This document shows, piece after piece, positions 1-8,758 of a stretch of DNA of 64,000 nt. The stretch's first letter is position 1; each line of letters starts with the position of its first letter. A model generated the notes under the pieces. It worked only from the letters and a program-made list of their open reading frames with translations, was not told the origin of the DNA and did not search any database. The translations under genes were made by a program, and so were the position numbers. The stretch spans positions 868,001 through 932,000 of the forward strand of contig CAVSGR010000006.1 in NCBI GenBank assembly GCA_963727535.1, given 5' to 3'. Origin of the DNA: RBG-16-34-14 sp963727535 (GTDB lineage Bacteria > Bacteroidota > Ignavibacteria > Ignavibacteriales > Ignavibacteriaceae).

Positions 1-257
1 GTAATACTTAGTTGATGAAGCTTTGTTTGATCATTATCTGAAATCAATCCCGAATTTTGAATCTTGTCCAGGGCTTTGGACATATCGTTAAATGAATCCT
101 TAAGGATTTGGCGCTTCTCTGCCGGGTTTTCAGTTGCTTTTACTTTGACAGCAGTATCGCTGAAGTATTTTTGAAGTTGGTCTTGTCCATATACATTCGC
201 AGGCATGGCCAGGACAAACATCAAGAAAATGGATAAAATAGCAATTTGTGTTTTCAT
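1..257 (-). CDS. Exported protein of unknown function, 3' end cut by window
   Basis: Reading leftwards from an ATG at 257, the frame stays open to the window edge, giving about 85 residues. The N-terminus is a clear signal peptide: Lys2, a hydrophobic core, then an A-N-V-Y-G type cleavage region near residue 24. The mature part is hydrophilic and rich in Lys, Asp and Gln, consistent with a small helical periplasmic or secreted protein. I do not recognise a family. The stop codon lies outside the window, so total length is unknown. The roughly 160 bases between this start and the next gene hold no gene that I can see. Confidence 0.6.
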   Translation of the reverse strand, partial: MKTQIAILSIFLMFVLAMPANVYGQDQLQKYFSDTAVKVKATENPAEKRQILKDSFNDMSKALDKIQNSGLISDNDQTKLHQLSI

Positions 258-414
258 TGTAGTTCTTTCATTAAGTTGTTAAAAAAATCATTCATTCATT
301 GAACTTGTGATAACCACGGCGTTTTTTTCAAAATAGTATATATGCATATACATCTAAACGAGATTAAAAATAAAAATCATTGATATATGTTCTTACTCAA
401 CAGCTATTTTTCAG

Positions 415-597
415 TTACAGCAAAATTGTTGTATAACCAATTTCATCTATGATTATTTGGTTACTGCCCGATACACCGTTTTCATTCATCCTTCCAGATA
501 TTCTACCACTCATTATTATCACGTTGCCAAAGTATAAGAAGAACATCACGAAGACTAAAAACGTAAAGACTAATAGTCTATTGTTTATTGTACTCAT
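415..597 (-). CDS. Small single-span membrane protein
   Basis: This is a 60-residue protein with one strongly hydrophobic segment at about residues 8-31, followed by a short polar tail. I place the start at the ATG at 597 because a good Shine-Dalgarno (AGGTGAG, 602-608) lies just upstream. A longer in-frame start at 618 would put that site inside the gene. No family is recognised. It lies leftward of another small membrane protein (643-858) with about 45 bases between them, so the two may be co-transcribed. Its function is unknown, and it could be a spurious small frame, although the ribosome binding site argues for translation. Confidence 0.45.
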   Translation of the reverse strand: MSTINNRLLVFTFLVFVMFFLYFGNVIIMSGRISGRMNENGVSGSNQIIIDEIGYTTILL

Positions 598-642
598 TTT
601 TCTCACCTCATTAAGCATTGTGAATTATTTTATTAAGTTCAA

Positions 643-858
643 CTATTTCTTTTTCCCGGATAAAAAAACAACACCGCCAATTACCATTATCCCTATCCCT
701 AAATATGGAGTCCAATTTGTAGTATGATTTTCATCCATTGTCATATGAACATCGCCCATGTCCACTATTTTTTCTCTTGTTACATAATTAAATCCGGTAT
801 AAAGAGTCATCAGCAAACCAATTATAATTACGATAACACCTATTGTTTTTTTGTTCAT
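643..858 (-). CDS. Small two-span membrane protein
   Basis: This 71-residue protein has hydrophobic segments at about residues 6-23 and 50-65 and ends in GKKK, a cytoplasmic positive tail. The layout (short N-terminal span, a polar loop with DMGDVH and a Trp-Thr-Pro turn, second span, basic tail) matches a common family of tiny Bacteroidota membrane proteins of unknown role. The inferred topology is both termini in the cytoplasm. It probably forms a transcription unit with the single-span protein downstream (415-597). Nothing in the sequence indicates a partner or substrate. Confidence 0.6.
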   Translation of the reverse strand: MNKKTIGVIVIIIGLLMTLYTGFNYVTREKIVDMGDVHMTMDENHTTNWTPYLGIGIMVIGGVVFLSGKKK

Positions 859-914
859 AGCTTTTATCCTTTATTGCTTTGAATAACAAAAATCTTACTC
901 GTCATTTCTTATCT

Positions 915-1945
915 CTAATTAGTAAGAATGACCTTGAGAGCTTTTTCCTTTGCAGCATTTCCAAATGTATCGTACGCTTTCATGATTTCATTCAAATCAA
1001 AATGATGAGTGATTAACTGTTTTGGCTTTAGTTTTCCCGACAGTACTGTTTTCAACAACATTGGTATTGTTACTGTATCAACAAGCCGGGTTGTAATTGT
1101 AATATTGCTTGACCATAATTTTTCGAGATGTAACTCAACACTTTTCCCGTGCACGCCAACGTTTGCTAAATGTCCTCCCGCCGCAACAATTGATTGGCAG
1201 ATATCAAAAGTGGTTGGTATGCCCACAGCTTCGATTGCAACATCCACACCTTTATTATTGGTGCGTTCCATTATTTCTTTTACTGCATTTTTGGAAACAA
1301 GTTTTGTTGCCCCGAAAGTTTTGGCAACATTTAGTCTGTTCTCATCCAAATCAACCATAATAATTTCTGCAGGGAGAATAGAATTGTAGCAGTGAGAAGA
1401 GCTGCAAGCCCGATAGGTCCTGCACCAACTATTGCAACAGTATCACCCGGTTTTACCTGTCCTTTAAGAACGCCGCATTCAAATCCGGTGGGTAAAATAT
1501 CGCTCAACATAACGATCGCTTCATCATCAACTCCATCCGGTACATGATAAAGACTGGTATCAGCATGAGGTATTCTAACAAATTCTGCCTGTGTGCCATC
1601 AATAAGATGACCAAGGATCCAGCCTCCGGTTTCGCAATGCGAATACATTCCTTTCCTGCACGCATCACAACTTCCACAAGCCGTGATACATGAGATCAAA
1701 ACTTTGTCCCCGACTTTAAAATTTGAAACGCCTTTTCCGGTTTCTTCAATAACTCCAACTCCTTCGTGTCCGAGTATGAGTCCATCAACCACTTCAGGAA
1801 CATCTCCTTTCATGATGTGGAGATCTGTTCCGCATATAGTAGTTTTTGTTACCCTGATAATAGCATCGGTTGAATCCTTAATTTTTGGTTTCGGTTTTTC
1901 TTCCCACGCACGTTTCTCAGGTCCGTGATATACTAATGCTTTCAT
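915..1945 (-). CDS. Zinc-dependent alcohol dehydrogenase (frameshifted)
   Basis: This is a medium-chain dehydrogenase that would oxidise alcohols or reduce aldehydes with NAD(P)H in the cytoplasm. The N-terminal part (1331-1945) carries the catalytic zinc ligands Cys38, His60 and Glu61, the structural zinc cysteines 90, 93, 96 and 104, and the start of the Rossmann motif GAGPIGLAAL. The C-terminal part (915-1358) continues the nucleotide-binding domain in another frame, starting at VDLDEN. The join falls at about 1370-1392, where homologues read straight through, with a net gain of two bases or loss of one. It is either a recent pseudogene or an assembly error. Corrected length, about 343 residues, is normal for the family. 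It lies 17 bases downstream of the GH130 gene and so is probably in the same operon. Confidence 0.8.
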
Positions 1946-1962
1946 AATACTTGTTTCTTTTT

Positions 1963-2894
1963 TTATGAATTATGTTGATCAAGCCACCTAAGCAATTCTT
2001 TAATACTGCCGGTAGCCAGGGCAATACTCATATCAGCTGCACCATAGTATAACTTTATTGTATCTCCATCAGGAGCAATTGTTTGACCGCAAGGAAAGAC
2101 TACCTTATTTACATCACCTTCCTGCTCATAAGGTTCATCCGGTCCGAATACCCATTCCTCGCTTCGCTTAAGGCAAAGTTCAGGTTTATTCAAATCAAAT
2201 AATGCAAGTCCGAGCCGGTAAATACAACCAGCTGCATTTTGCTTAACACCATGATAAATCATAAGCCAACCATCCGGTGTTTCAATTGGTGGAGATGACA
2301 TTCCTATTTTATTGGCATCCCACCAGCCGCCCCGGCGGGCTTCCAACATTAATTTATGGCTGCCCCAATGTTGTAAATCAGGTGAATAGGATATCCATAT
2401 ATGTGCTCTGGGGGCACTCACCGGACGATGTATCAAAGCCCAATATTTCCCGATACGATGTGGAAGCAAAGCTGCATCTTTATCTTCAGGCGACATTATA
2501 ATACCATAGCGTTCAAAGTTGTGAAAATCTTCTGTGAGCGCTAAAGCTACTCCAGGTCCATCGCGTGTGTAAGCGGTATAAACAACTGCATACTTGTGTA
2601 ATTCAGGAATGCGGGTAATACGAGCGTCTTCAATTCCCCAGCACTCTTCAGGAAAATTTACAGGGTCCGGCATTAAAGTTGGCTTTGAATCAATAATCCA
2701 ACCATCAACACCGTTAGCTGAACGTGCAGCACAGAGATGAGACTGCCCATTTCTGTTTTCAACCCGACACAAAAGCAAAGTAGTGCCGTCTTGCAGAAGA
2801 GTAGCGCCGGGGTTAAAAACACTATTTATTGGATATGGCCAATTATCCGCAGTAAGAATCGGATTTAGTTTATTACGGTGAAAAAGTTCTTCAT
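1963..2894 (-). CDS. GH130-family glycoside phosphorylase (start region damaged)
   Basis: GH130 enzymes phosphorolyse or hydrolyse beta-mannosides. The five-bladed propeller pattern is clear, with the WGIEDARIT motif (catalytic Asp) near residue 85 and a C-terminal YYGAAD motif. Conserved N-terminal sequence (NPILTADNWPYP, FNPGA) is readable back to about 2885, but in that frame there is no ATG, GTG or TTG before 2778, and an in-frame TAA, the stop of the upstream gene, precedes it. An ATG at 2894, four bases after that stop, would give a good start (MKELFHR) if one A is missing at about 2886-2890. I therefore infer a one-base deletion. The neighbouring glycosyltransferase suggests that the pair makes and breaks a mannose-containing glycan; the exact linkage cannot be read from the sequence. 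Confidence 0.78.
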
Positions 2895-2898
2895 GTGC

Positions 2899-5181
2899 TT
2901 ATTGTGTCATTTTAATATTGTCTTCCATTGATAAATGTGAATGTTCGGCCAGACGTAATTCCATAAGTGATTGTAGAAAAGCTAAAGTTGATTCTGCTCC
3001 CTGATTCTCATTTGCACGATCAGAATGGAGACCATCACGGCAACCGCCGGTTGTCGGATCGTAAAGAGAAAGATTTAAATCGTTACGTCCCAGGAACCAT
3101 TCAAATGCGCGGCGAGCTTCTTTGTTCCAAAAATTGTCCCCGGTAATTTTGAAAGCTTCCAAACAAGCTGATACCATTGCTTGTGCTTCAACGGGTTGTT
3201 GATCAAATCTGGCTCGCTCACCTCCATGCTGATAGAATCCATTAGAACCGATCGGTACAAAGTGACCTTCATCTGCACGGTGCAAATCGGTAAGCCAATT
3301 TAAGGACTCCAATCCGGCTTCGGTCATAGCCTTGTTAGGGATTGATTCTCCACAAACGAGTAAAGCATGGGGCAGTACAGCATTGCAGTATGATAATACT
3401 TTTTCGTACCAGAGCCATTCATTAGAACGATTATTTTGATATAATGTCAGAAGTCGTCCTGCTAGTTCATCCCGCACATGGCTCGCCCTGCTATCACCGG
3501 CAAATTTTTGTGAATATTCATGAATGCCGATAAGTGCAAATGCCCAGGCACGGGGACTGGTAGTTAAGAGTATTGCAGGTAAAGTTTGTTCGAATAACCA
3601 GCCCGACATACTGCTGAGTGCAGGTGTATTAGAATGATTTAATACAGTTCCTAAAGCCCAAAGTGCACGACCATGACTATCGTCCGATCCGGAATCTTCC
3701 AGCCAATTGCGCTGATAGTCCATAAAATTTCGAAATCGTTTAGTCTGATTGTTAAATGCATACCCAAGAAATGCAAGGTAGCGGGAAGCTAATCCCAAAC
3801 TTTTGCTGCTGCCCAATTCATCCAAGAGAATACTTACAAGGAGAGCCCGGGCATTGTCATCGGTAGTATAGCCATGAGAATAATTTGGTACAGTAAAAAG
3901 GGCATGTTGAAATATGCCTGTATAATCCGTCAAGTGTTCCAAATGATCGAGTTTTAAAGGAGGTAATTCAACCGGATATTTATCGAGTGCGTTTGCAATA
4001 AATCCTGCCGGGATATAATGTCTCCGTTCTGTTCGTGCACGTTCAAAACTTTCCATATATCGTTGCGCCACTTCAGGCCAAATCATTGCCCGCCCAAACA
4101 TATAAGCGCGTTTACGCATCGCATGCCGTTGGGACTCGTTATTTAACAAATTAATAACCTGCTCAGACATAGCTGTAGAATCGCGGAATGGAACCAACAA
4201 TCCCCGTCCCTCCGAAAGCATTTCCTGCGCATACCAATATGGTGTAGAAATAATTGCTTTACCCGCTCCCAATGTATAAGCCAGAGTTCCTGATGTTATT
4301 TGTGCCTCGTTGAGATACGGTGTAATATAAATATCTGCGGCACTGATAAACTCAACTAATTCTTCCAAACTAACAAAACGGTTGTAAAAGATAACATTCC
4401 TTTCCACACCTTTCTGTTGAGCCAGCCATTGCAAAGAGAGACGGTAAGTTTCACCTTCTTGTTGGATTACGTGAGGGTGTGTTACACCAACAACGATATA
4501 AACAATATTCGGATAACGGGTAACAATTTCAGGTAGTGCGGATATAACAGTTTCAATTCCTTTGCTGGAGGAAAGCAGACCAAAACTTAATAAAACAATT
4601 TTTCCTTCTACTCCAAATAAATCTTTATTGAAGCTCGGATCCACAAATGGAACATCCGGGATACCGTGTGGAATCATATCAACTTTATCTAAAGATACGT
4701 TATAAATATCTTTCAGAAATTCAGAACCACGTTCACTCATAACGACCAAACGATCCGATAATGCGGCGACTTCTTCCAATACCCGCCTCTGGTCAGGGTC
4801 AGGGTTTTTTAGTATTGTGTGTAAAGTTGTAACAATCGGCATACGTAGCCCGCGCAACAACGCCAGGATATGGCTTCCTGCTTTCCCTCCAAAAATTCCA
4901 TACTCGAATTGCAGACAAACCATGTCAACATTATTTATATTTAAAAAGTCAGAGGCTCTTATGTAAGAATCGATATCTTTCTCTGTGAGTTCAAATCGAA
5001 CGCGTGTTGAATAAGCATAACCTTCTGCAACATCGTTAACCGGCAGAGCAATGCATGTTGTATTGGTATACTTTTTTGCCATAGCTTCGCACAAATCGGT
5101 TGTAAACGTTGCTATACCACATTGACGCGGTAAATAATTGCCAATAAAGGCAATCCTTTTAATTGATGAATTAGTAGTCAC
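2899..5181 (-). CDS. GT4-type glycosyltransferase with C-terminal helical domain
   Basis: This is a 760-residue cytoplasmic protein. Residues 1-390 form a GT-B retaining glycosyltransferase (family 4): an N-terminal Rossmann half, then GLLSSSKGIETVI, then the donor-site region NEAQITSGTLAYTLGAGK and GRGLLVPF. Residues about 400-745 are a separate, mostly helical domain with Trp-rich repeats that resembles an alpha/alpha toroid of the type seen in sugar epimerases and glycan-processing enzymes. The gene starts a leftward operon with GH130 and alcohol dehydrogenase. From the context I infer synthesis of a mannose-containing oligosaccharide or compatible solute. Acceptor and donor are unknown. 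Confidence 0.8.
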   Translation of the reverse strand: MTTNSSIKRIAFIGNYLPRQCGIATFTTDLCEAMAKKYTNTTCIALPVNDVAEGYAYSTRVRFELTEKDIDSYIRASDFLNINNVDMVCLQFEYGIFGGKAGSHILALLRGLRMPIVTTLHTILKNPDPDQRRVLEEVAALSDRLVVMSERGSEFLKDIYNVSLDKVDMIPHGIPDVPFVDPSFNKDLFGVEGKIVLLSFGLLSSSKGIETVISALPEIVTRYPNIVYIVVGVTHPHVIQQEGETYRLSLQWLAQQKGVERNVIFYNRFVSLEELVEFISAADIYITPYLNEAQITSGTLAYTLGAGKAIISTPYWYAQEMLSEGRGLLVPFRDSTAMSEQVINLLNNESQRHAMRKRAYMFGRAMIWPEVAQRYMESFERARTERRHYIPAGFIANALDKYPVELPPLKLDHLEHLTDYTGIFQHALFTVPNYSHGYTTDDNARALLVSILLDELGSSKSLGLASRYLAFLGYAFNNQTKRFRNFMDYQRNWLEDSGSDDSHGRALWALGTVLNHSNTPALSSMSGWLFEQTLPAILLTTSPRAWAFALIGIHEYSQKFAGDSRASHVRDELAGRLLTLYQNNRSNEWLWYEKVLSYCNAVLPHALLVCGESIPNKAMTEAGLESLNWLTDLHRADEGHFVPIGSNGFYQHGGERARFDQQPVEAQAMVSACLEAFKITGDNFWNKEARRAFEWFLGRNDLNLSLYDPTTGGCRDGLHSDRANENQGAESTLAFLQSLMELRLAEHSHLSMEDNIKMTQ

Positions 5182-5225
5182 AAATCTTTTTTTTATTTTT
5201 AATTAAAGAGTAACAGCTTGATGTG

Positions 5226-5360
5226 CTAATTAAATTTTACATCAAGTAGTCCTTTGTTTTCCTTTTCGTTTTTCTTGTCTCTTTTAGCAGCTTTTTTTTC
5301 TTTCATTGTTTTCTGCGGTTCCTTCTTCGAACCTTTTTTTGTATTCTGACCTTTACTCAT
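5226..5360 (-). CDS. Small lysine-rich protein, 44 residues
   Basis: An ATG at 5360 with a strong Shine-Dalgarno (AAGGAG about 10 bases upstream) opens a 44-residue frame ending in TAG at 5226. The product is about one third lysine and highly charged (MSKGQNTKKGSKKEPQKTMK at its start), with no hydrophobic segment. It is probably intrinsically disordered and could bind nucleic acid. Similar tiny Lys-rich proteins occur in Bacteroidota without known function. A copy of the repeated 37-bp intergenic element lies 91 bases upstream, so it may share regulation with the nearby kinase, radical SAM and CsbD-like genes. Confidence 0.6.
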   Translation of the reverse strand: MSKGQNTKKGSKKEPQKTMKEKKAAKRDKKNEKENKGLLDVKFN

Positions 5361-5451
5361 GATTCTTTCTCCTTTTGATTAGAATCCTTAATTGATCTTT
5401 TCTATTATATGTGAGATACTGTAGGAATGTACAAAGATATATCTATGGAAT

Positions 5452-5488
5452 GTATCCTGCGAAAGGATGAAATGTGGACTACATCTGT
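5452..5488 (-). promoter_or_regulatory. 37-bp repeated intergenic element, copy 1
   Basis: This 37-base stretch aligns without gaps to two others at 8273-8309 and 13419-13455, with about two thirds of positions identical in all three and the strongest block at CTACATCT. It sits 40 bases after the kinase stop at 5529 and 91 bases before the small lysine-rich gene start at 5360. All copies point the same way relative to leftward transcription. It could be a promoter or operator, or a 3' element of the preceding gene. Confidence 0.55.
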
Positions 5489-5528
5489 GTGGATGTTTGT
5501 CTATTCAATTTTGCACATAAATGACTTT

Positions 5529-8165
5529 TCATTTAACATCAGTAAGAGGTAAAATCACAATAAAAGTTGAACCTTTTCCAACCTCACTCTCAACGGAAAT
5601 GTTTCCCCCGAATTTTTCAACTAACCTTTTTGCAATATTTAGCCCTAACCCTGAGCCTTCAAAATTCCTGTTGAAACCTTCACTAGCCTGGCGGAATTCC
5701 TCGAAAATGATTTGGTAGTTCTTTTCGGCTATTCCGATACCTGTATCAATAACTTTTATTTCGACAAAAGTAGTATTAAGGGTGACAGCTATTGTAATGC
5801 TTCCTTCAATTGTAAATTTAATTGCATTATTAATAAGGTTATTTAGTATTGAGCGGAAAGCACGTTCGTCGAAGTTTATAATTATTGAACCCTGACTGAA
5901 TGACGCTTTTAAGGATAATCCTTTTTTATTTGCTGCATCGTTAAATGAATTAATTATTTCTTTAGTTTTACTAACTAATTCTAACTGTTGTAATTTTATG
6001 CTTGTTTTTTCTGTTTCAAATTGTGAAATATCTAAAATTAAGTTTAATGTTTCAGCCAATCGGTTACCGCTGTTGTAAATTATTTCTGCCATCTCTTTTG
6101 TTTCTTCAGTGTTTGTATTGTCCTGCCGCATGACATCCGCATAACCTAATATGCCTACCAAAGGTGTTCTCAATTCGTGACTCATATTTGCAAGAAAGTT
6201 AGATTTTAACCGGCTCATCTCTTCGGCTTTTTCTTTAGAGGCAATCAATTCTTGTTCAGCAATTTTACGATTGGTGATGTCCTGATTAATACCATATACT
6301 TTGTAGGTATGTCCCGAAGAATCTTTCATCACCTTAAGTTGAACAGATACAGTTGCTACATCCCCATTATCCCTAAATACTCTTGCTTCTGTATTTGCAA
6401 AATAATTCGGGTCTGGTGATTCAGCTGCCTCTTGCAATACTTTTGTCACTTGATTTGAATCGTCAGGATACACAAATTTCCTGCTAAATTCTTCAACGCT
6501 CATTATATTTCCACCCTGTTTTTCAGCAGATGAACCGTGTATGAGTCTGAAATACTGGTCATTAAAAATAAAATTGCCTGCATCAACTTCATACTCCCAA
6601 TAACCGAGTTTTGCAATTTCTGCTGCATTAAATAAATTTGTTTCTAATTTCCTACGCTCGGTGATGTCAGTGGCAATTCCAATCAGTCCTAAAATCTTGC
6701 CGGTTTTATCTTTAATTTTAGTTGTGGAAAGATAAACCTGGAATTCACTTCCATCTTTTCTTTTATTCCATAATTCGCCATACCATCCATCTTGTAATGT
6801 AGCAGGCAATATTTCATCAAAAACTTCCAGAGGGTTTTTTGATGAATGAACTATGCCCATATGTTTTCCGATTAATTCTTCTTCATGGTAACCATAAGTT
6901 TTCAGGAAAGCTTGATTAACAAATATTATTTTGTCTTCCAGATCCGTAATACTTACACATTCATTAATACTTTTTAAAGAGTGAGCGAGCATTACAATTT
7001 CTTCTTCTGCCCGTTTGCGTTCAGAAATGTCAATATATGTTCCCAGTATGCCGATGATTTCCCCTTTAGAACCGAGCAGGGGAATTTTATTTGTAAGAAG
7101 CGTGATAGTATCCCCTTCGGGAGTGGTCTGAGTTTCTTCGATGAAAAGTTTAGGGATTCCACTTTCAATAACCCTGCTATCATCGTCGCGATACAATTCC
7201 GCCTGGTCATGCCATGTCATCTGGTAATCATCTTTCCCGATAATTTCCTTTGGATCTGAAAACCCCGCATCATTCGCGAATATTTTGTTACAACCCAGGT
7301 AAACGAGATTCTTATCCTTCCAGAATACTCTCACAGGAATAGAGTTGATAATTCCTTCGATGATTTTTTTTGATGCACGCAATGCTTCTTCAGCAAGTTT
7401 ACGCTCAGTGATGTCTGTGATGGAACCTATCATTCTGTAAGGTTCGCCCCGATCGTCTCTAAGTGCAGTACCGCGCACCGACCACCATCGTTGATTGCCA
7501 TCTCTTCTCTTGACACGATATTCAATGATGTAGTGGGCAATTATACCTTTAAGATAATCTTCCAAAGCCGCCATTACGCGATCCTTGTCTTCCGGATGGA
7601 TTGACAATGCCCAGGCATCAAGCGTTCTGGGAAATTCCCCCGGTGGATAACCCATTAAACCATCTATGTCGCCATACCAGTCAATCTTATCTTTGATATC
7701 CCAATCGTAAACAATATCCGTGAGGCTTTCGCTGGCTACGCGGAACAATTCTTCGCTGGTTTTGAGTGCTTTCTCCGTCCGTTTGCGTTCGGTAATATCC
7801 TCAATGGCAAGAAGAATTATCTTCTCTTGTCCAATGGCTCTTTCAATTTGCCTGGCGTTTAAAAGCATAATACGATTACCGATATCAGAAAAATTGTGTT
7901 CAACTTCAAAGTTATCAAAGGTAGTCTTTTCATGAAGGATAGTTTCAAGTAGTTCTTTAAGCTTAGGAATATTCCACTGGTGATTTCCAAGATTATATAT
8001 AAGTGTTCCAACTGTTTCATCTGAACTTACCTGGAAGAGATCACAGAATGAACGACTGGCTTTAAGTACTTTTAAATCTTTATCCAATAGAAGCAAAGGC
8101 TCCCGTATGGTATTGATAATATTCTCAGCGAATTGAATGGTGTTATCCCCGGGTTTCAATTGCAT
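5529..8165 (-). CDS. Multi-PAS sensor histidine kinase
   Basis: This is an 878-residue soluble kinase. Five PAS domains are visible at roughly 12-120, 145-262, 275-390, 400-512 and 520-640, most ending in a DITERK-type linker. They are followed by a HisKA domain with phospho-acceptor His near residue 663 (MSHELRTP) and a HATPase domain with the N box (INNAIKFT), DTGIGI and GSGLGL. There is no transmembrane segment, so it should sense a cytoplasmic signal such as redox, oxygen or a ligand. No cofactor-binding residues can be assigned with confidence. The first PAS domain is clearly paralogous to that of the kinase at 8759-11464. The likely partner is the stand-alone receiver just upstream (8334-8753). 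A 37-bp repeated element lies 107 bases before the start. Confidence 0.9.
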   Translation of the reverse strand: MQLKPGDNTIQFAENIINTIREPLLLLDKDLKVLKASRSFCDLFQVSSDETVGTLIYNLGNHQWNIPKLKELLETILHEKTTFDNFEVEHNFSDIGNRIMLLNARQIERAIGQEKIILLAIEDITERKRTEKALKTSEELFRVASESLTDIVYDWDIKDKIDWYGDIDGLMGYPPGEFPRTLDAWALSIHPEDKDRVMAALEDYLKGIIAHYIIEYRVKRRDGNQRWWSVRGTALRDDRGEPYRMIGSITDITERKLAEEALRASKKIIEGIINSIPVRVFWKDKNLVYLGCNKIFANDAGFSDPKEIIGKDDYQMTWHDQAELYRDDDSRVIESGIPKLFIEETQTTPEGDTITLLTNKIPLLGSKGEIIGILGTYIDISERKRAEEEIVMLAHSLKSINECVSITDLEDKIIFVNQAFLKTYGYHEEELIGKHMGIVHSSKNPLEVFDEILPATLQDGWYGELWNKRKDGSEFQVYLSTTKIKDKTGKILGLIGIATDITERRKLETNLFNAAEIAKLGYWEYEVDAGNFIFNDQYFRLIHGSSAEKQGGNIMSVEEFSRKFVYPDDSNQVTKVLQEAAESPDPNYFANTEARVFRDNGDVATVSVQLKVMKDSSGHTYKVYGINQDITNRKIAEQELIASKEKAEEMSRLKSNFLANMSHELRTPLVGILGYADVMRQDNTNTEETKEMAEIIYNSGNRLAETLNLILDISQFETEKTSIKLQQLELVSKTKEIINSFNDAANKKGLSLKASFSQGSIIINFDERAFRSILNNLINNAIKFTIEGSITIAVTLNTTFVEIKVIDTGIGIAEKNYQIIFEEFRQASEGFNRNFEGSGLGLNIAKRLVEKFGGNISVESEVGKGSTFIVILPLTDVK

Positions 8166-8272
8166 TTTTGAGCGGAGAGAATTTAATTGATTTTATTTTT
8201 TCTTTTTCATAGAGTTTGGTCATGATTCCACCCTATACCGAAGATATTATACAACTATTTGGTAGGTAAATT

Positions 8273-8309
8273 CAATCCATCAAAGGAATGAAAAAGGAAC
8301 TACATCTAT
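8273..8309 (-). promoter_or_regulatory. 37-bp repeated intergenic element, copy 2
   Basis: Ungapped match to the elements at 5452 and 13419. From the central GGAATGAAAAAGGAACTACA onward it is nearly identical to the copy at 13419. It lies 24 bases after the receiver stop (8334) and 107 bases before the kinase start (8165). Its position fits a promoter or operator of the kinase gene. Confidence 0.55.
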
Positions 8310-8333
8310 TAGTGAGAAATTGAACATTAATAA

Positions 8334-8753
8334 TTATCGGGATTCTTTTGGTCGCGATTTTTCTAAAGCTTTCTCAAGTACTTCAAAGACATTTTTGAAT
8401 TCAAAAGGTTTGGAAATATAATGTGTTAGTCCTCCGGAAAGAAAGGATTCCACTTCACTTGGCATAGCATAGGCGGTAATTGCTATATAGGGTTTCTTAC
8501 CATTGTTTTTAATTTTCTTAAGTTCTCTTGTAGTTTGAATTCCGTCTAATGATCCCGGTAGACCAATATCAATTAAAAAAGCATCGTAAGTTTTTTCTTC
8601 TGCCATTTTTAAAGCATCTTGTCCGTTACCGACACTATCAATTTCATACTTGTTTTCAAGCAATTTAGTAATTATATCTACTGCTACTAAATCATCTTCT
8701 ACATATAGCAATTTTAGTTTTGGTGATTTATTATTTTCCCGCTTATCTTTCAT
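8334..8753 (-). CDS. Stand-alone response regulator receiver
   Basis: This 139-residue protein is a single CheY-like receiver domain with no output domain. The acidic pocket (Glu19, Asp20, Asp21), phospho-acceptor Asp62 (LIDIGLPG), switch Thr93 (AITAYA) and Lys115 (SKPF) are all in place, so it should be phosphorylatable. The start codon is 5 bases after the stop of the upstream kinase (8759-11464), which indicates translational coupling. Another kinase follows at 5529-8165. With no DNA-binding domain it probably relays phosphate or regulates by protein contact. An initial stretch of about 12 charged residues precedes the fold. Confidence 0.9.
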   Translation of the reverse strand: MKDKRENNKSPKLKLLYVEDDLVAVDIITKLLENKYEIDSVGNGQDALKMAEEKTYDAFLIDIGLPGSLDGIQTTRELKKIKNNGKKPYIAITAYAMPSEVESFLSGGLTHYISKPFEFKNVFEVLEKALEKSRPKESR

Positions 8754-8758
8754 AATAA

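Noticed and set aside
1009..1389. Rightward open frame across the alcohol dehydrogenase
   Set aside because: It lies entirely opposite a conserved zinc dehydrogenase, has no ribosome site, and its composition mirrors the complementary coding strand.
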